64,000 bases of DNA, from NCBI GenBank assembly GCA_013399875.1, contig VXAZ01006775.1, positions 5,349,288 to 5,413,287 on the forward strand. Direction: 5' to 3'. The translations under genes were made by a program, and so were the position numbers. Below are positions 14,299 through 26,675 of this stretch, piece by piece. The first letter of the stretch is position 1. Every line of letters starts with the position of its first letter. Under the pieces are notes generated by a model, which saw nothing but the letters and a program-made list of their open reading frames with translations, was not told the DNA's origin and made no database searches. This DNA comes from Gymnorhina tibicen. Taxonomy: Eukaryota; Chordata; Aves; Passeriformes; Artamidae.

Positions 14299-14312
14299 CA
14301 GTATATATACTG
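14299..14312. repeat. perfect 14-bp TA-core palindrome
   Basis: CAGTATATATACTG equals its own reverse complement. It lies in a TA-rich patch. No function can be assigned. Confidence 0.9.
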
Positions 14313-16969
14313 TATATACTAATCTTGTCAAGAACTTTGAAGGAAACATTAGCTTGAAATTCTCAGCAAATTAAAATGAAGGCACAAGATTTTAAGCTGA
14401 CTAACAAATGGCATCCTTTGCCAGCTTTATTTCTGTGAATATCACATCTGTAAATCTCAGTTTCAGGGCTGGATATCCCAGAAGCAGTCCTAGTCATAAA
14501 AGGCCTGGACAATTAAATATTTCTGTGATTTGAGGTGAAGACACTCAATAGATGAGTATAAATCTCCAGCTTAACCCACAGGGGAACTATTTCCATACAG
14601 AAGAGAGAAATATGGTTCTTGTTCCATTATCCTTATTGTTCCATTGCAAGAGAAAATGTAACTGAGTAGGGAAAACAGTGCCCTTAAATTTGCCTAGAAA
14701 GTAGAAAAGCTGACAAAATCTCTTCCCCTCCTTTCCATAACATATGTTGTTTTCTTTCCCCATTTTCTGATCAGCTGGGCTATGGGCCAGTGTATTACTT
14801 GTCTGTAAGATGCTGTTATTTACCATGTTTTTAACTTCGTCATGGCTCACTGATTAAAGATTCCAGTACTTTCAGCATTATGTGCTTGAACTTCTTCCTC
14901 CTTTTTGTTTTTTTTGGAGTGCATTGAGTTGGAATCTGGAAAGGGAAAGAGTGTTAAATAATTAATTAAGGCAATCATGCTTCATTAGATTTTAATCATT
15001 ATTATTGAAGAAGAGATCGATAAATCTGTGCTTTTACCCAGGGTTTTGTTCTTTCCCTTAGGGTACCTGTCCTTCATTCAAAAACTATTGTGTCATATGC
15101 TTTATGAGTTAAAATGGAGACATAATAAGAAATCACTTTATTGCAATCTACCTATGAAATAATGCTGAAAGGGATCAATAGAACAATGAATAAAAAGTAA
15201 AGATCCATAAGGATGATTGATGTCAGCTCACTCCTTTTATTTTCTTCTGCTATATAACTTAGGCGAGAAGTGGTTAAGTGTGAAGGTGAATATTATCCCC
15301 AGCCTTTCTCCTTCTCTTTTCACTCTCCTGTCCCCACTAAATTTTTATATATTTAAAATTAAAGTCAAACTGCAAGCCATTTTCAAGCTTTATTGTTCGT
15401 AGAAAGGAGATTTTAGGGTGAAAAGCCTGATTAATTAGACCAGATTCTTGTTCCAGTATCCTGTTTCATCTCCATCTTGCAAGACTGTTGCAAACAAATC
15501 CCTATTTAGCTGTTACATATAAGTTAAAAATTGAGTGCCGATGGCAGGATATGATTATTCCTGTAACCACTAATACAAAGATCAATGACCATTTCTCCTC
15601 CTGTACTCCAGTTTTCCTTTTTGAAATAGGTGATAGTGGCTGTGCTTTTTTACTAGCTGCTGTTTGTTTGGTTCTTCAGTGCTTCCAAAGTGTCTTTCTC
15701 TGTTTATTATTTATCTTTCTGGGCAATGCACTTATCAGTGAATTCTTTTCTTTCCCCATGGGCAAGCTTAAAATTACTATCATAATGCAAGGTATTAATA
15801 ATTATTTTTATCTTTTGGGGATTTGAATGCTTCTGGGGCAAGAAGTTTACACTAGTATGGAACTTGTTGAAAACCACAGTCATCTTCCTTTGACCTATTT
15901 TGTACAAGTCTTCCTTCTTTCCTTTCCTCCACTTTTTTGTTATAGACTTATAGGGCATGTTTATACCCACTACTGCAGAAATCGGAAAATTCCCACCAGT
16001 CAATTATAAGGTTGAAAGGTTGCAGATGTAAATATAAAACATTTTAGGGTGCTTATCTGAAGTCTCAACACTCCCTTTAAGTGATGATTCTTTTAATTTT
16101 CCTTCTCATTAAGGGTGGAACCCTATCATTGCTCTTGTGTGCTGAGGTTTCAACCAAATTGCTGAATGGCCTGTTAAGAGCCACTGAGAGGCAGCCAGGG
16201 TGCAGAAAGGCAGTAAGATGGATGGGCTTGTTGATGCATTGCTGTCACAGCTCTTCAATAATTACCCATATGTTGGGAAAGGTTTAGAATGTGCCTGTCA
16301 TTCCCATGCTAATTACAGGCTGTTGCAAAACTCATTTTTCATTACTGGGATCATGCCATATTTATGGGATTTGATGAGTTGTTTGTTCTGGGTTGATGCA
16401 CTGCAATTTTGTTGGAAGTTTCACATTTGAATTGCAAATAGATTGGTGGGATATATTTTTTTTAAACCTAGAATTCATTTTAGGTAACCCAACAGACAAA
16501 ATCTTGACTCAAATAAAGTGAGCTCAATAGGCAGGAGAATAACATTTTGTTTGAAAATATTAGTCTGTGATTGAAAGAAACAAATTTTTCAGACTTTTAC
16601 TACACTACAGTTGTAGTTAAATTAAATAAAAATTTCTTTCATTTCTCATCCTCATTCCTCCTCTTTCTCAAAGCTGTGAGATTCTCATTACCACCAGAAC
16701 TAACTTTCCCATTAATTCTCCTGAATTTTAAAGGGGATTGGAAACTATGATTGCACTAAAATTAGTTTGACTGGATTTTCACAGCTTAGAAATAATTTAT
16801 ATAATTATAGTTATAATACTTTATAGCACCTTTCAGGAAGTATGCATTTTTCTCATCCTATGTAACATCCTACAGCTATATTATCCGGTGATTCTCTGAG
16901 TTATTGGTTCTCACCCTAAAACCAAAAAATTTATGTTGAATATTGTATACAAATAGATAAAATAGAATG

Positions 16970-16989
16970 TGTGTGTGTATGCACACACA
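16970..16989. repeat. TG/CA inverted repeat, alternating purine-pyrimidine
   Basis: TGTGTGTG (16970-16977), a 4-base spacer TATG, then CACACACA (16982-16989). It is a short alternating tract with an 8-bp perfect stem. Confidence 0.85.
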
Positions 16990-18263
16990 ACTGTACAAGG
17001 ATACCACTGAAGGAGAATTATTTTAGTTAAAAAGAAGATGTTTAATAAGTGGTTCAGGTTTTACATTGACAGTTAGTTTCCTAATTTTCAAACTTTGAAT
17101 GCAAAAACTGGTGTGAGGTGATGTCATCTGCAGTTTTTGTGAGGGTGCTGCATCCTCTAGAGATCCAAATATACGGTATTTTTTTTGTTACATGCGTGTC
17201 AGTGTCTGTGCTGCTGCGTGTTGCAGTAGACATTGCATGGGGGAGGCCACTGGTGATAACAACAGAGCTCTGGATTGAAGCTGGTGTCCTGCAGTGAGAC
17301 TCACACACTGAAGAGGAAAGAACTCTCTCCTGAGTGCCTAAGCTGGGCACCTTCCTATGAGGAGACAGCTGTATGCCCCGGTGCCTCCCCACCTGAGTTG
17401 CTATGTGCCATCTCCTGCACTGGATTGAAGAAATATGAAATCCAGATTCTTGTGTAAGATTTCCCTGGATTTTCTGTCACTGGAATTTCTCCTCTACCTT
17501 TAAGGTGTTAAGAGTTTGTTTCCATTGGCTTGTTTAGATTAAAAAAAACTTAAAATGCGAGGGAAACAAAAAGCAAAGAATTTGTCCAGGTTTAGAAATG
17601 TCTTTAAAATAAAGGTTTTAAACTGATACTGAAACATGGTATCTTTTTATTGAGTGTCTGGGCAGAACAGTACCTGAAAATAACTTGGTAGGAGATGCTG
17701 TTCCTGTTAAGCTTCCAGCTGGGACTAAAAAAAACTGCAAGAAGTTTTATCAGTGATTAAATTTTTACAATATTGCCAGCCTTAGGATGTCAGATTTCAA
17801 AGATGAGAATTTGCATAAACACTTTTTAACTGTTAATTCAAAATTTGAACCCTGAGATGTAAACCTTGCTGTTACCCACAGTGGTGCAGAATCACCTACT
17901 ACAGGGACACGAGGAGATGTGTTTGTTTACTCCTTTATCTGGTAAAGGTTATATTCGAGTGTTTGGTATTTTTATGTATCCTTTACACAGCTGAGCAACA
18001 GAAGGGGTGTAAGGATCATGAGAAACTAGGTATTCTGGGATAAAAAAGAGAGGAAATGGCTGTGAAAAGTCATTACACTTTTGCTTTTCATGTTATTTCA
18101 TTGAGATGATAAGAAGAAAATGAGAGGAGCAGCACAAGAAACACGAAGTCAGAGCACAGTGTGATGCAGTAACTGAAGAGCTGATAAATATTAACTCTTT
18201 TCCAAGGATCAGAAGTTCCTAGAACAATCCATAGAGTGCTGAATATATGGATTTTAGTTCTTT

Positions 18264-18273
18264 CCCCCCCCCC
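18264..18273. repeat. C10 homopolymer
   Basis: Ten consecutive C residues, followed by 'gccctg', in otherwise AT-rich DNA. It is the longest G/C homopolymer I noticed in the window. Confidence 0.9.
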
Positions 18274-18614
18274 GCCCTGTAAATTACAACTGGAAATAAA
18301 CTGGTTTTGTTTGTTTGTTTCTTTAATCTCACCAAGACACATTCCCACATTGTTTCAACAGTGGTTAGTAAACGTGTTTAGTAGCATGACAGATCTTTAG
18401 ATTGCCTGGCATGATTCTCTTCAATATCAATGATCATTAGTAATTCAATATTCTTTAAAAAAAAATAATCTGACTGTTTAAGGAACATGAGTAGAGATTA
18501 ATTAATTATAAATTTTCCCTTGTTCCCTTTCTCCCCACTTCGTCTTTTAAGTGCTTTTAGTGGGAGTATTTTCATTATGGCAGGATAAAGGAAACTGGTT
18601 GCACCCAAGAAATT

Positions 18615-18628
18615 AAAAAAAAAAAAAA
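18615..18628. repeat. A14 homopolymer
   Basis: Fourteen consecutive A residues after 'agaaatt'. No transposon body is recognised next to it. Confidence 0.85.
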
Positions 18629-18989
18629 CTCTAAATATTAAAAACCAGATTAAAACCATCTTCAGAGATACCTTGTAAATCTTTATGGCTAATTCCCTGG
18701 AAATTCACCCAAATGTCATGTATAGGCACTTGGGGCAATGAATAATCTGGACTAAAACCACAGAAGATGGGACAAGGAATGTATAGGACCTAATATATCA
18801 TGAAATGTCTGGAGGTCTCATCTGAATGAAGAAGGGGTAAGGCCTGGGTGGAGATGTAGCCTCTCACTGTGTCTAGCCAGAAAACAAGCCCCAGAAAATC
18901 TCAGAGTTAGGAATATATTGTTAAATATTTGAAGACAAATTAAAAATTACATGGAAGAGGATAAGGAATGTTGTGAACTAAAACTGGGA

Positions 18990-19252
18990 ACTAGTGCCCT
19001 GGTTCCAGCCAGGACAGGGTTAGTTTTTTCAGTAGCCAGGAGGGGGCATGGCTAGGACATGGAGGTTATTCTACACCACCTCTGATGGGATAGGGAGTCA
19101 CTTCCAAGGAGAAGGGGTTCCCTTCTGTTCAAGTAAACATGACATTTTTCCAAGCATTTGGAGCACACAGAGACAAAGCAGGAGAGGGGTCTCTCCATCA
19201 TTAGCAGTTCCCAGATCTGTCATTCAAAGGGTATTCAAGATGAACTAGATTT
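18990..19252 (+). mobile_element. LTR-like segment, probable avian endogenous retrovirus
   Basis: The segment opens with 'tggttccagccaggacagg' followed by a 'gttagttttttcagtagcc' stretch and a GGAGG/GGCATGG-rich run. From memory this resembles the start of a family of avian ERV LTRs that begin with a TGG...CAGC..GGGACAGAGTTAATTTT-type sequence. It is more GC-rich than its flanks. I cannot define both LTR ends or a target-site duplication, and the right limit is arbitrary. It could be a solo or truncated LTR. The family assignment rests on recall and is moderate at best. Confidence 0.42.
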
Positions 19253-19660
19253 CATCCCTTTTGCCTCTACTCCCCTGCCAGTTGCCACAGTCAAAAATTT
19301 TTTTGTGGCAAAAGGGTGTGTATCATACTCTACACCGCAAGGTCAAGACAAACAGCGTGGCCTTTTGCTAGTTATTAAAAACCCAATCTCACTCACTAGG
19401 CTACACAGCGTATCACTCCATCAGCCTAAAACTGCAAAATAATCTGTGTGTACACTGGACACCCATAACTTTTTCCTTCATAGACATGGCAGTGACAACC
19501 AATTTAGTCTTTCATCAAACATCCTGCTGAAAGACACACTGGGTGCCAAGGAACAGCAGGCTGTGCAACTACAGGGGGACCTCAACCAAGTCCAGCTAGG
19601 CCTCACTACAGAGCAACTCCAGATCTGGGATAAAAAAACCCAGCAGCCATGAAAGGAGAG
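19253..19660 (+). mobile_element. possible ERV internal remnant or unknown repeat
   Basis: This directly follows the LTR-like segment. It contains a plus-strand frame at 19446-19652 whose C-terminal half is rich in Gln, Leu and acidic residues (key run 'LQGDLNQVQLGLTTEQLQ'), unlike the Lys/Ile/Phe-rich random frames elsewhere. That half has a coiled-coil-like pattern. It could be a decayed piece of retroviral coding sequence belonging to the element at 18990, but I do not recognise a specific gag, pol or env domain. No intact gene is present. Confidence 0.3.
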
Positions 19661-21839
19661 AATGGATGCTTCTTCTGGGAATACGACTCCGTAATGGTGT
19701 CAGCTTCATAACCTGCAACTCATAATGTATTTATTTTCAATTATTTGTAGCTGAAGCTGTTCTAAAGACTATGGCATGAGGTTAACACAGACAGCTTAAT
19801 TTTTCGAAATAGCTTGTGTACTGTACTCATGATACTCTCAGTCTTAAGATTTCCATAACGTGTCAAGAATTAATGTTAAATACAGAAGCAGCTCATGCTT
19901 CTAGAGTATCCATTAATCTTTTTTCCTGAAGTTAATATTTACCTTAGGTAGGTCACAGATAAAATTGAACATGCATGGAATTACTTTTTTTCTTTTTTAA
20001 AGTTTCTTGGATAATTACAGTAATAATGAAATAATAAAACCAATGAAAATAAGAAATATGAACACATAGCGTATTTATATGATAAATTTAAAATGTTTGG
20101 AAATTTTGGGCAATGAAAATCTTTTAGCCTTTTTTCCGCAGTGGCATATGTTTCAGTTTTACAAAGTAGAGTGCAAGGTACATAAGTGTATCCTGTAATG
20201 TAGCCTGGCTGGATATATGATATGTTAACTACTATCAGATCAAGTAAAAAGCAAACAGAGCAGTTGTGAGACTGACACACAACTGCTGTCTTCACATTTC
20301 TTTACACGTGGCTTCTTCACAGATAGTTCAGTTGAGGTCACAAAGTTTTTGCTGCTTTAATACTCCAAGTTGTTAAGTCAAGGAGAAAAACACGGAATGA
20401 CAAGGGCAGGCTGCAATCTCAGAGATTCATAAATGCAAGATGTTCACTTCATATTTTAGTTCTAGTCTTGGTAGCCGAGCTAAATTATTATTAACCCGGA
20501 GATTTGATGTTAGAGCAATGATGATGTGCAACTGAACAAAAAAAGTGCACTAGAAGAAATATTGTAATCAGAGCATGAGATTCATTGAAGAATATTAAGG
20601 TTTTATTGATTCAGAGGCTTTACCAAATAATGTCAGTTCTCTGAGCATCAACTCTTTGACCATCTGGTCTTTTCCACGAGAAGTACTGAGTGCAGTAGAT
20701 CTGGTACAGAGAATGAAAGCTGTTGTCAGAAAACTTCCATCTCTTTGTGCACATATCTACATCTTCTTTCTATTTTGCCTACAGGAAAAGGGTGTGATGT
20801 CAGAATAACAGACTATCAGTTGGGCCCAAGCCAACAGAATTAAACAAACACATGGATTCCGGTAGCAATATTTTTTAAAAACGCTGCTCCTTTGATCTTT
20901 AGGAGATAAAAAATTATAGACAATACTTTTAATGAACTATATTAGCTTAAGTAAATATCCTAAAGCAGAGTCCTCCTGTAATAGTGAGTTCCCACAGATC
21001 TTTTGATAGAAATACAGGTGCTCAGCAGGTATCCAGATCAGTGTGTTTATTCTTGACTAGTGCTAACATAGAATCTTATTCAGACTCTGAAAGAGAAGAT
21101 GATGGTTACTCTGTGAAGAGTAATTTCCAGAAGAGAAATGTTACATTGCCTGCTGAAGTGAGTTAACTCTTCTTCTAACACAAACTGCACACTGCTTGTT
21201 CAGGAGTCCGAATTTCCCAACATGCCTTATTCTGTGTTACATCACTGGAAGGGAACAAAAAGACAACCCAAATCTGATTTAACATGTTATGACTTTCAAA
21301 AAGGGCTGAAATTTCCATGTCTGAATTAAAGGTTTTTTTGCCAAAGGGCTTAAGACAGGCAAGTAAACCAACAGCCTTTTTTTTTTAACAACAAAGATGA
21401 ATATATTTAGCATCCTGGAAGACATCAAAAACTGCAGCTGTGGGAAAGCCAGATTTTTAAGCCAGTCACAGCACAGACTGCTCTGGAAGAATTTTCCATT
21501 GGTGATAGAGTCAAAAGTGCTCAATCTCTGTGGTTTCTATTAAATCAGGATCAAAATGCTGTATTGCTATATTAGCAATATGTAATTGACTGGCAATCAT
21601 TGGACTATACATCCAGGATCAATATCAGCAGTACAACAGATGAATCATTTTACCAGACACTCACAAAATGTTAATAAATGTGGATACAGAACAGCCTGTT
21701 AGAAGAATTTTCCAGCTTCTTGCAGTGTTCTGTGTGAATCTTTCCTTTCTCATGCAAGCTATGAAAACAGTAAGATGTTTTTGTATAACTATCTGGACAC
21801 CTGGTGTTTGTCTGAGTCTTGTTTATGATACACTGGTGT
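19661..21839. other. non-coding block, no gene seen
   Basis: AT-rich unique sequence. Contains a perfect 8-bp hairpin at 21562-21580. Open frames of up to about 104 codons have no recognisable family. Confidence 0.55.
21562..21580. repeat. perfect 8-bp hairpin
   Basis: TATTGCTA (21562-21569), loop TAT, TAGCAATA (21573-21580). The arms are exact reverse complements. Confidence 0.9.
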
Positions 21840-22010
21840 AATGTTTTTGAAATGGGTGTTGTAAGACCTTAGCCAATGACCCTAAGGGGTGGTTGGTTAC
21901 TGACCAATCTCCTTGTGTGATTAAGACATATAAGTGGACAATTAATTAATTAAATAACACATTTTCCTGTTGGCTACGCTTGGATTCATTTCCTCATATC
22001 TGCTACACAA
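21840..22010 (+). mobile_element. possible 3' part of an LTR
   Basis: The arrangement resembles the end of a retroviral LTR. A 'ccaatgaccctaaggggtgg' segment leads to 'gacatataagtgg' (TATA-like), then 'attaaataacaca' (close to a poly(A) signal context), then a pyrimidine-rich tail ending near 'ctgctacacaa'. The order CCAAT-like, TATA-like, poly(A)-like, U5-like tail is the basis of the call. I cannot see a 5' end, a primer-binding site or a matching second LTR in the window. Confidence 0.33.
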
Positions 22011-24185
22011 CCACAAATAAGCATGTACAAATTCCAAAACATCATTCTGTAACTAATCCCCATAGTTTTGAATCACACAATCACAGTTATTTGCAAGCTA
22101 CCCCAACAAAAGCTCAAGTTGCAAGCACACGTTGGAACTGCAGGTCCTACTTTCTCACCCCTTCTATGGGTGCCATAGGTTCTCCATCTTCGCCTGTGCC
22201 TGTGCTGCTCCAACAGTCTGCTGAGATACCCTCTAATAAGAAAGCCCCCTTAGGTCCCACTTACTGACCCCACATGGTCAGCCCATCATGGTTCTTCGTG
22301 GCATCTGGTAGGGAGATACTCCAACAGTCCTTGGGTGGAGGTTTTAATACCAGTGAAACTTCTGGAAGTGTCAGTCTTGATCGCCACTCTGTTCATAATC
22401 CCAGTGTATCTTTCCACAGTCACACACTTTGATAATTCTTTTAGATGTCAAGCAGACTCATTTCTTGTTTGGAAAGACTTCTGGTAATCTGGTTTAATAT
22501 GATTAGTGGTTTTCATTTTAATTTCCTCTCAGTGTTATCAGTTTTGGAGAAAAGACCTTGTCTGGCACTTTCAGATATTACATTCATATAAGCTGTGTAC
22601 ACTCACAGTGTTAACTATCATCTGTTGTTATCCAAGCATTTTGTCAAGAGAGGACTTTTCAGCTCACTCTACAAACAGGAAAAAAAGAGACTTTTTTTGG
22701 ACTGGACACTTTTTGAGTGTGTTTGGATAACTGTTCCCAACCTGAAATTAAGGGCATATTATCTGTTGTGTGGAAGAAGAGATCTCCCACCAAAATGTAT
22801 GCCAGATTATAGGGTTCATGTGGGATTTTGCATGTTTCCAAGATCAAGTCCTGCTCTTGATCAAGCAGTGTAGAAACTGTACCTTGGGGCCCTGTTTCTC
22901 AATGTCCTCCATTCTGGGCTCTCCCTGTCTTCCACTTTCTTCTTGTAGAAAGGATTTTTTTTCCTTGCAAATGCAAATAAAGCCTTCTCAAATTTCAAAC
23001 CTGAATGCATTTAGAGAATCAGAAGTCTTGGTTTTCGGTGGGTCCAACAAAGTGGCTACCATTTCTGTCAGTGACCTGCTCTCAGTAAATCAGCATTTCT
23101 GATCTTTATGCTTACCTTACAGTACAGTGTGGAACAGCTTTTGATTTTTCAGCCCCATTTGACAATCATGAAACAGCATCCTCTTCATAGATATATTATT
23201 TTTTAGACTAAATCTTTTCAGACTAATTATTACAACAGTTTTACAGCTCTTCAGTAGCAAACTTCTTCACTTTTCTCTTAATGTTTCATGTCTTCATATC
23301 AGTTTCTTTAAAAATAATTTATAAATTATTAGATGCCATCTTTTTTTCCCCTCTGTTTTTTCTCCCAGCATGCCATAACTTCAAAATGAAAGTATATCTC
23401 TTTTCTACTCCTGATACACAGAAAGTTGAGCTTTACGCTTTAAAGGCTAAACCCTGTTTCATATTTCCTGTCTCAAACATAAATGTTTTTTTTCGTTTTG
23501 TACCTGGTCATCACCTCAGTAAAAATCCATTCATATTTCATTTCTCTCACAAAAACTCCTGTTCCAAAGTCTCTGAGTGCATAGAAAAGACTTCAGTATT
23601 TTATCAGGTGATGCGAGCTAAAACATTTTTTCCTCATATAACAGATTTATGGACTATAAAAGCCAGAAGTACCCATTAAGGTGATCTAGTTTTGAATTCC
23701 TCAGTGAAAGAGACTGTAGTACTTCATCCAGTACTCCTTTCATGAAGTTTAACAACTTGATCAGATTATAGCTCCAAAAAAATGATATTTAGGACCTGTT
23801 CTCTTTTTCTTTTTTTCTTTTACTTTTCTCTGTTGAACACCTGTCGATTTTAGCTGTCCCATGAGTAAGGTGGTTTTAGGATAGTATTTAGAGTACCTTG
23901 AATATTCTGGGGACTTTCAGCTCAGTTATGGGGAATTTCACATCCCTAGTTTAGGGAGTTTAAATGACTGATACTCCAGAACAGAGAGTATCTGTTCCAG
24001 GAACAGGGCACTTGAGTAAAACATTTGCATTTACTGACTGTTTTGCTAGATTTAGCATTTTGCCTTCTGGAACTTCAAATTGACATCTGAAAATCAGCAG
24101 TAACAGTTTTTTCCTCTTATTAGAGGAGTCTGATGTAACCCCATTAGAAATTATGCAGCAGGGAAATAGCAGCCCTAAAACCACC
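22011..24185. other. non-coding block, several open frames, no gene recognised
   Basis: The first 300 bases or so after the LTR-like piece are slightly more GC-rich and may belong to the same element. The rest is pyrimidine-rich on the plus strand. That lowers stop frequency and explains plus-strand frames such as 22770-23102 (110 codons) and 23281-23679 (132 codons). None shows a recognisable domain. Confidence 0.5.
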
Positions 24186-24419
24186 CACCCTTGCAGCCTG
24201 GTACTGTGTGCAGAAAGTTTATACTCTGCTTAAAGAATGTTGGCAACATTTAGAAACAATGTTGCACCCTTGCAGCCTGGTACTGTGAGCAGAAAGTTTA
24301 TACTCTGTTTAAAGAAATGTTGGCAACATTTAGAAACAATGTTGCACCCTTGCAGCCTGGTACTGTGAGCAGAAAGTTTATACTCTGTTTAAAGAAATGT
24401 TGGCAACATTTAGAAACAA
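24186..24419 (+). repeat. three-copy tandem repeat, unit 79-80 bp
   Basis: Copy 1 spans 24186-24264, copy 2 24265-24344 and copy 3 24345-24419 (truncated by about 5 bases). Each starts with 'cacccttgcagcctggtac'. Copies 2 and 3 are identical over their shared length. Copy 1 differs by two substitutions and one missing A. At each copy-copy junction a perfect hairpin occurs: GCAACATT, loop TAGAAAC, AATGTTGC (24243-24265, and again at 24323-24345). Confidence 0.95.
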
Positions 24420-26427
24420 ATGGGTCTATGGATTTCCAAGATGTAGGACTTGTTTTGAAATTTGAAGTCCATCTTCATCCCTGTTACACATTTGCACAAA
24501 ATATAACTTTATTTGAGCTTTCAGTTTTTTATTTAGAGTCATCCTAGTGAGTTGTGGTGGTTTTTACTCTAAATGTTGCCATCCGACAGAGGAAAACAGA
24601 GTCTCTCTGTCACATATACTGTTATTTATAGCTCTGGTTTGGTTAGCAGAAACTGTGGGTATGAATTGACAACACATTGCCCTTCAACTATTTTTACTCT
24701 GCTCTAAATGTAATTGATACATGCATTGTATTGTTAATAAAATTATAACTCTGTACCTTTCCTGTTACAAGGTATTTCATTGATTGATCGATGTAATTTT
24801 ATTTTGTATACATAAGAGGTGAAAGGAAGATGAAAATAATGTTTTTATTATTCCTTTGGTAGGATGTTAATTTCTGGTACAAATATTGCTGTACTACAGA
24901 CGAGAGTCTCTTAAGGCATTCTGAGATTACATGACACATGTAGGATGCTGATACATAGAGGTCTTTCCTTCTGATAAGCAGATATTAAGAACTACTAGAT
25001 AAGCTGCTAGAACCTTCTCTTACAAAGCTCCAAGCAGAGAATATAGAGAAAAAAGAAGGTGTTATAGTCCCAAAGTCATGGGTAGAATTCAGCCAGCATA
25101 CAGATTTTATTCACTAACAGGGTAGCTATTTCATGGAGGTATATATAGCCAGATACGCTTCCCGTAGGACATAAGCCTGCTAATGCAGTTGAAGCTTGTT
25201 AATGACTTTTCATAGCTGGGCTTTCTGATTTGTCTTGAACTCATTAATGGATCTAATCCTTGGCTTCCATTCCAGACACCATCAAAACAACATGGAAATT
25301 CTCTTTATGCAAATATTTCATGTGAATTGAAAGTTAACTAAGAGTTTTGAATTTTGCTTTTTCTGCTTTCTTCTCTTTTTGAAGCTAGGAATCATGCTTA
25401 CCATTTTCCAGTTTTCCAGTGGTTATCCCATATTTGCTAAGTTCTCAGAGTGCTGAGATGTTATCAGCTAAGATTGTTAAGTATAGCTGAAGTAATTGTT
25501 CTGAAATCACCCAACATACTTAAGCATACCAAAACCTGACACTTTCATGTTCTCGTCCTTCTTTTCCAAATGTCCACCCATTGTACACACTTGAAAGGTC
25601 AGATAAACTGTTCTACATCAAGCCACAAGCTGTGGTCCTTTTCTTCCCTCAGATACTAGACATGCAGCCTTTATTTAAGCCCTGATGTTCTAACTAAAAC
25701 TGGTTACAACTGCATGTACATTCTTGTCACTGTTTAAAGAAGTTGCCCCCCAAGGTGTGTCTCCAAAACCGGAGTCAAATTCTGTTTAAATTTGTAAATC
25801 AGGATATCATATACCAGATGGTCAAAAAAAGGTACTGAACAACAGGTAGTGGCTGATGAATGAGAATTACCATGCAATTTCTGTGCAATTATAGCTCTGT
25901 TTTGGACTCAAGTTTTCTTTCATCACACCTTAAAAGTAACACAAAATGGATTGAAGAATAAATAAAAATTTTTAGTAATGCAAAGGGAGATTAATTATTT
26001 AAATGCCTTACATATTTTCCTTTAGGAATTTAGTGTGATTTGGCAGGTGTAACTTCTCTTGGCTCAAAGCTCATCATGTTAATGAGGCTGAGACCTAGAT
26101 AAACTGTTCTAATACTGTGTCCTTTTGCCCTGCTGCTAGGTGTAAAATGCTGTTTCTTCAGCTAATCTCTATGTGTGGTTTGCCATCAATACAGGGCAAT
26201 TGGAAAGCATCTGGCTGGAGAAATTCCCAGGAAGCCAAGCAGATGATGAACACTGTACTAAGGAAGTGCACAACGGGATTAAAAAATCTCTAACAATAGC
26301 TGTGTGTTTGTAACATAAAAGTAACAAGAACTTCTCTTTCCTGCATCCCATTATAGATAAAGTTTTGAGAAACAAGTAATGGAAGGAGAGGGCAGCTGGA
26401 ATAATAATGGTGGGGCAAAAGCCCAGG
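24420..26427. other. non-coding block, no gene seen
   Basis: Unique AT-rich sequence with no ORF of note, no LTR and no recognised RNA gene. Confidence 0.55.
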
Positions 26428-26675
26428 AGATGGCTTTAAACTGAAAGAGAGTAGGATTAGATACAATATTAGGGAGAAATTCTTTACTCTGAGGCTGGTA
26501 AGGCACTAAAACATTGCGCAGAGAAATCATGATTGCTCCCTCCTTGGACTTGTTCAAGGCTGGTCTGGATGGGGCTCTGAGCATCCTGTCTAGTGGAAGG
26601 TGTCCCCACGCATGGCAGAGGCATTGAGCTAAATAACCTTTTAGGTCCCTTCCAACCCAAACCATTCCTTGACTA
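26428..26675 (+). mobile_element. CR1 retrotransposon, 3' fragment
   Basis: Shows the CR1 3' blocks in order: 'ggctttaaactgaaagaga', 'attagggagaaattcttta', 'cttgttcaaggctggtctgg', 'tctagtggaaggtgtcc' and 'cccttccaacccaaacc'. The terminal ATTCTATG repeats have decayed to 'attccttgactatatg'. An antisense frame of 119 codons across 26351-26710 is a by-product of this element and not a gene. The internal segment closely parallels the CR1 copy at 48944-49180. Confidence 0.93.

Larger units (their letters stand above)
13471..18263. other. non-coding block with palindromes, no gene seen
   Basis: Unique sequence. Contains a perfect 14-bp palindrome at 14299-14312 (CAGTATATATACTG) and a TG/CA inverted repeat at 16970-16989. 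A somewhat more GC-rich patch lies at about 17100-17430, with open frames on both strands but no recognisable protein. Confidence 0.5.

Noticed and set aside
23281..23679. 132-codon plus-strand frame
   Set aside because: Pyrimidine-rich context and a Phe/Ser/Lys-rich product with no motif. No exon borders in phase were found.
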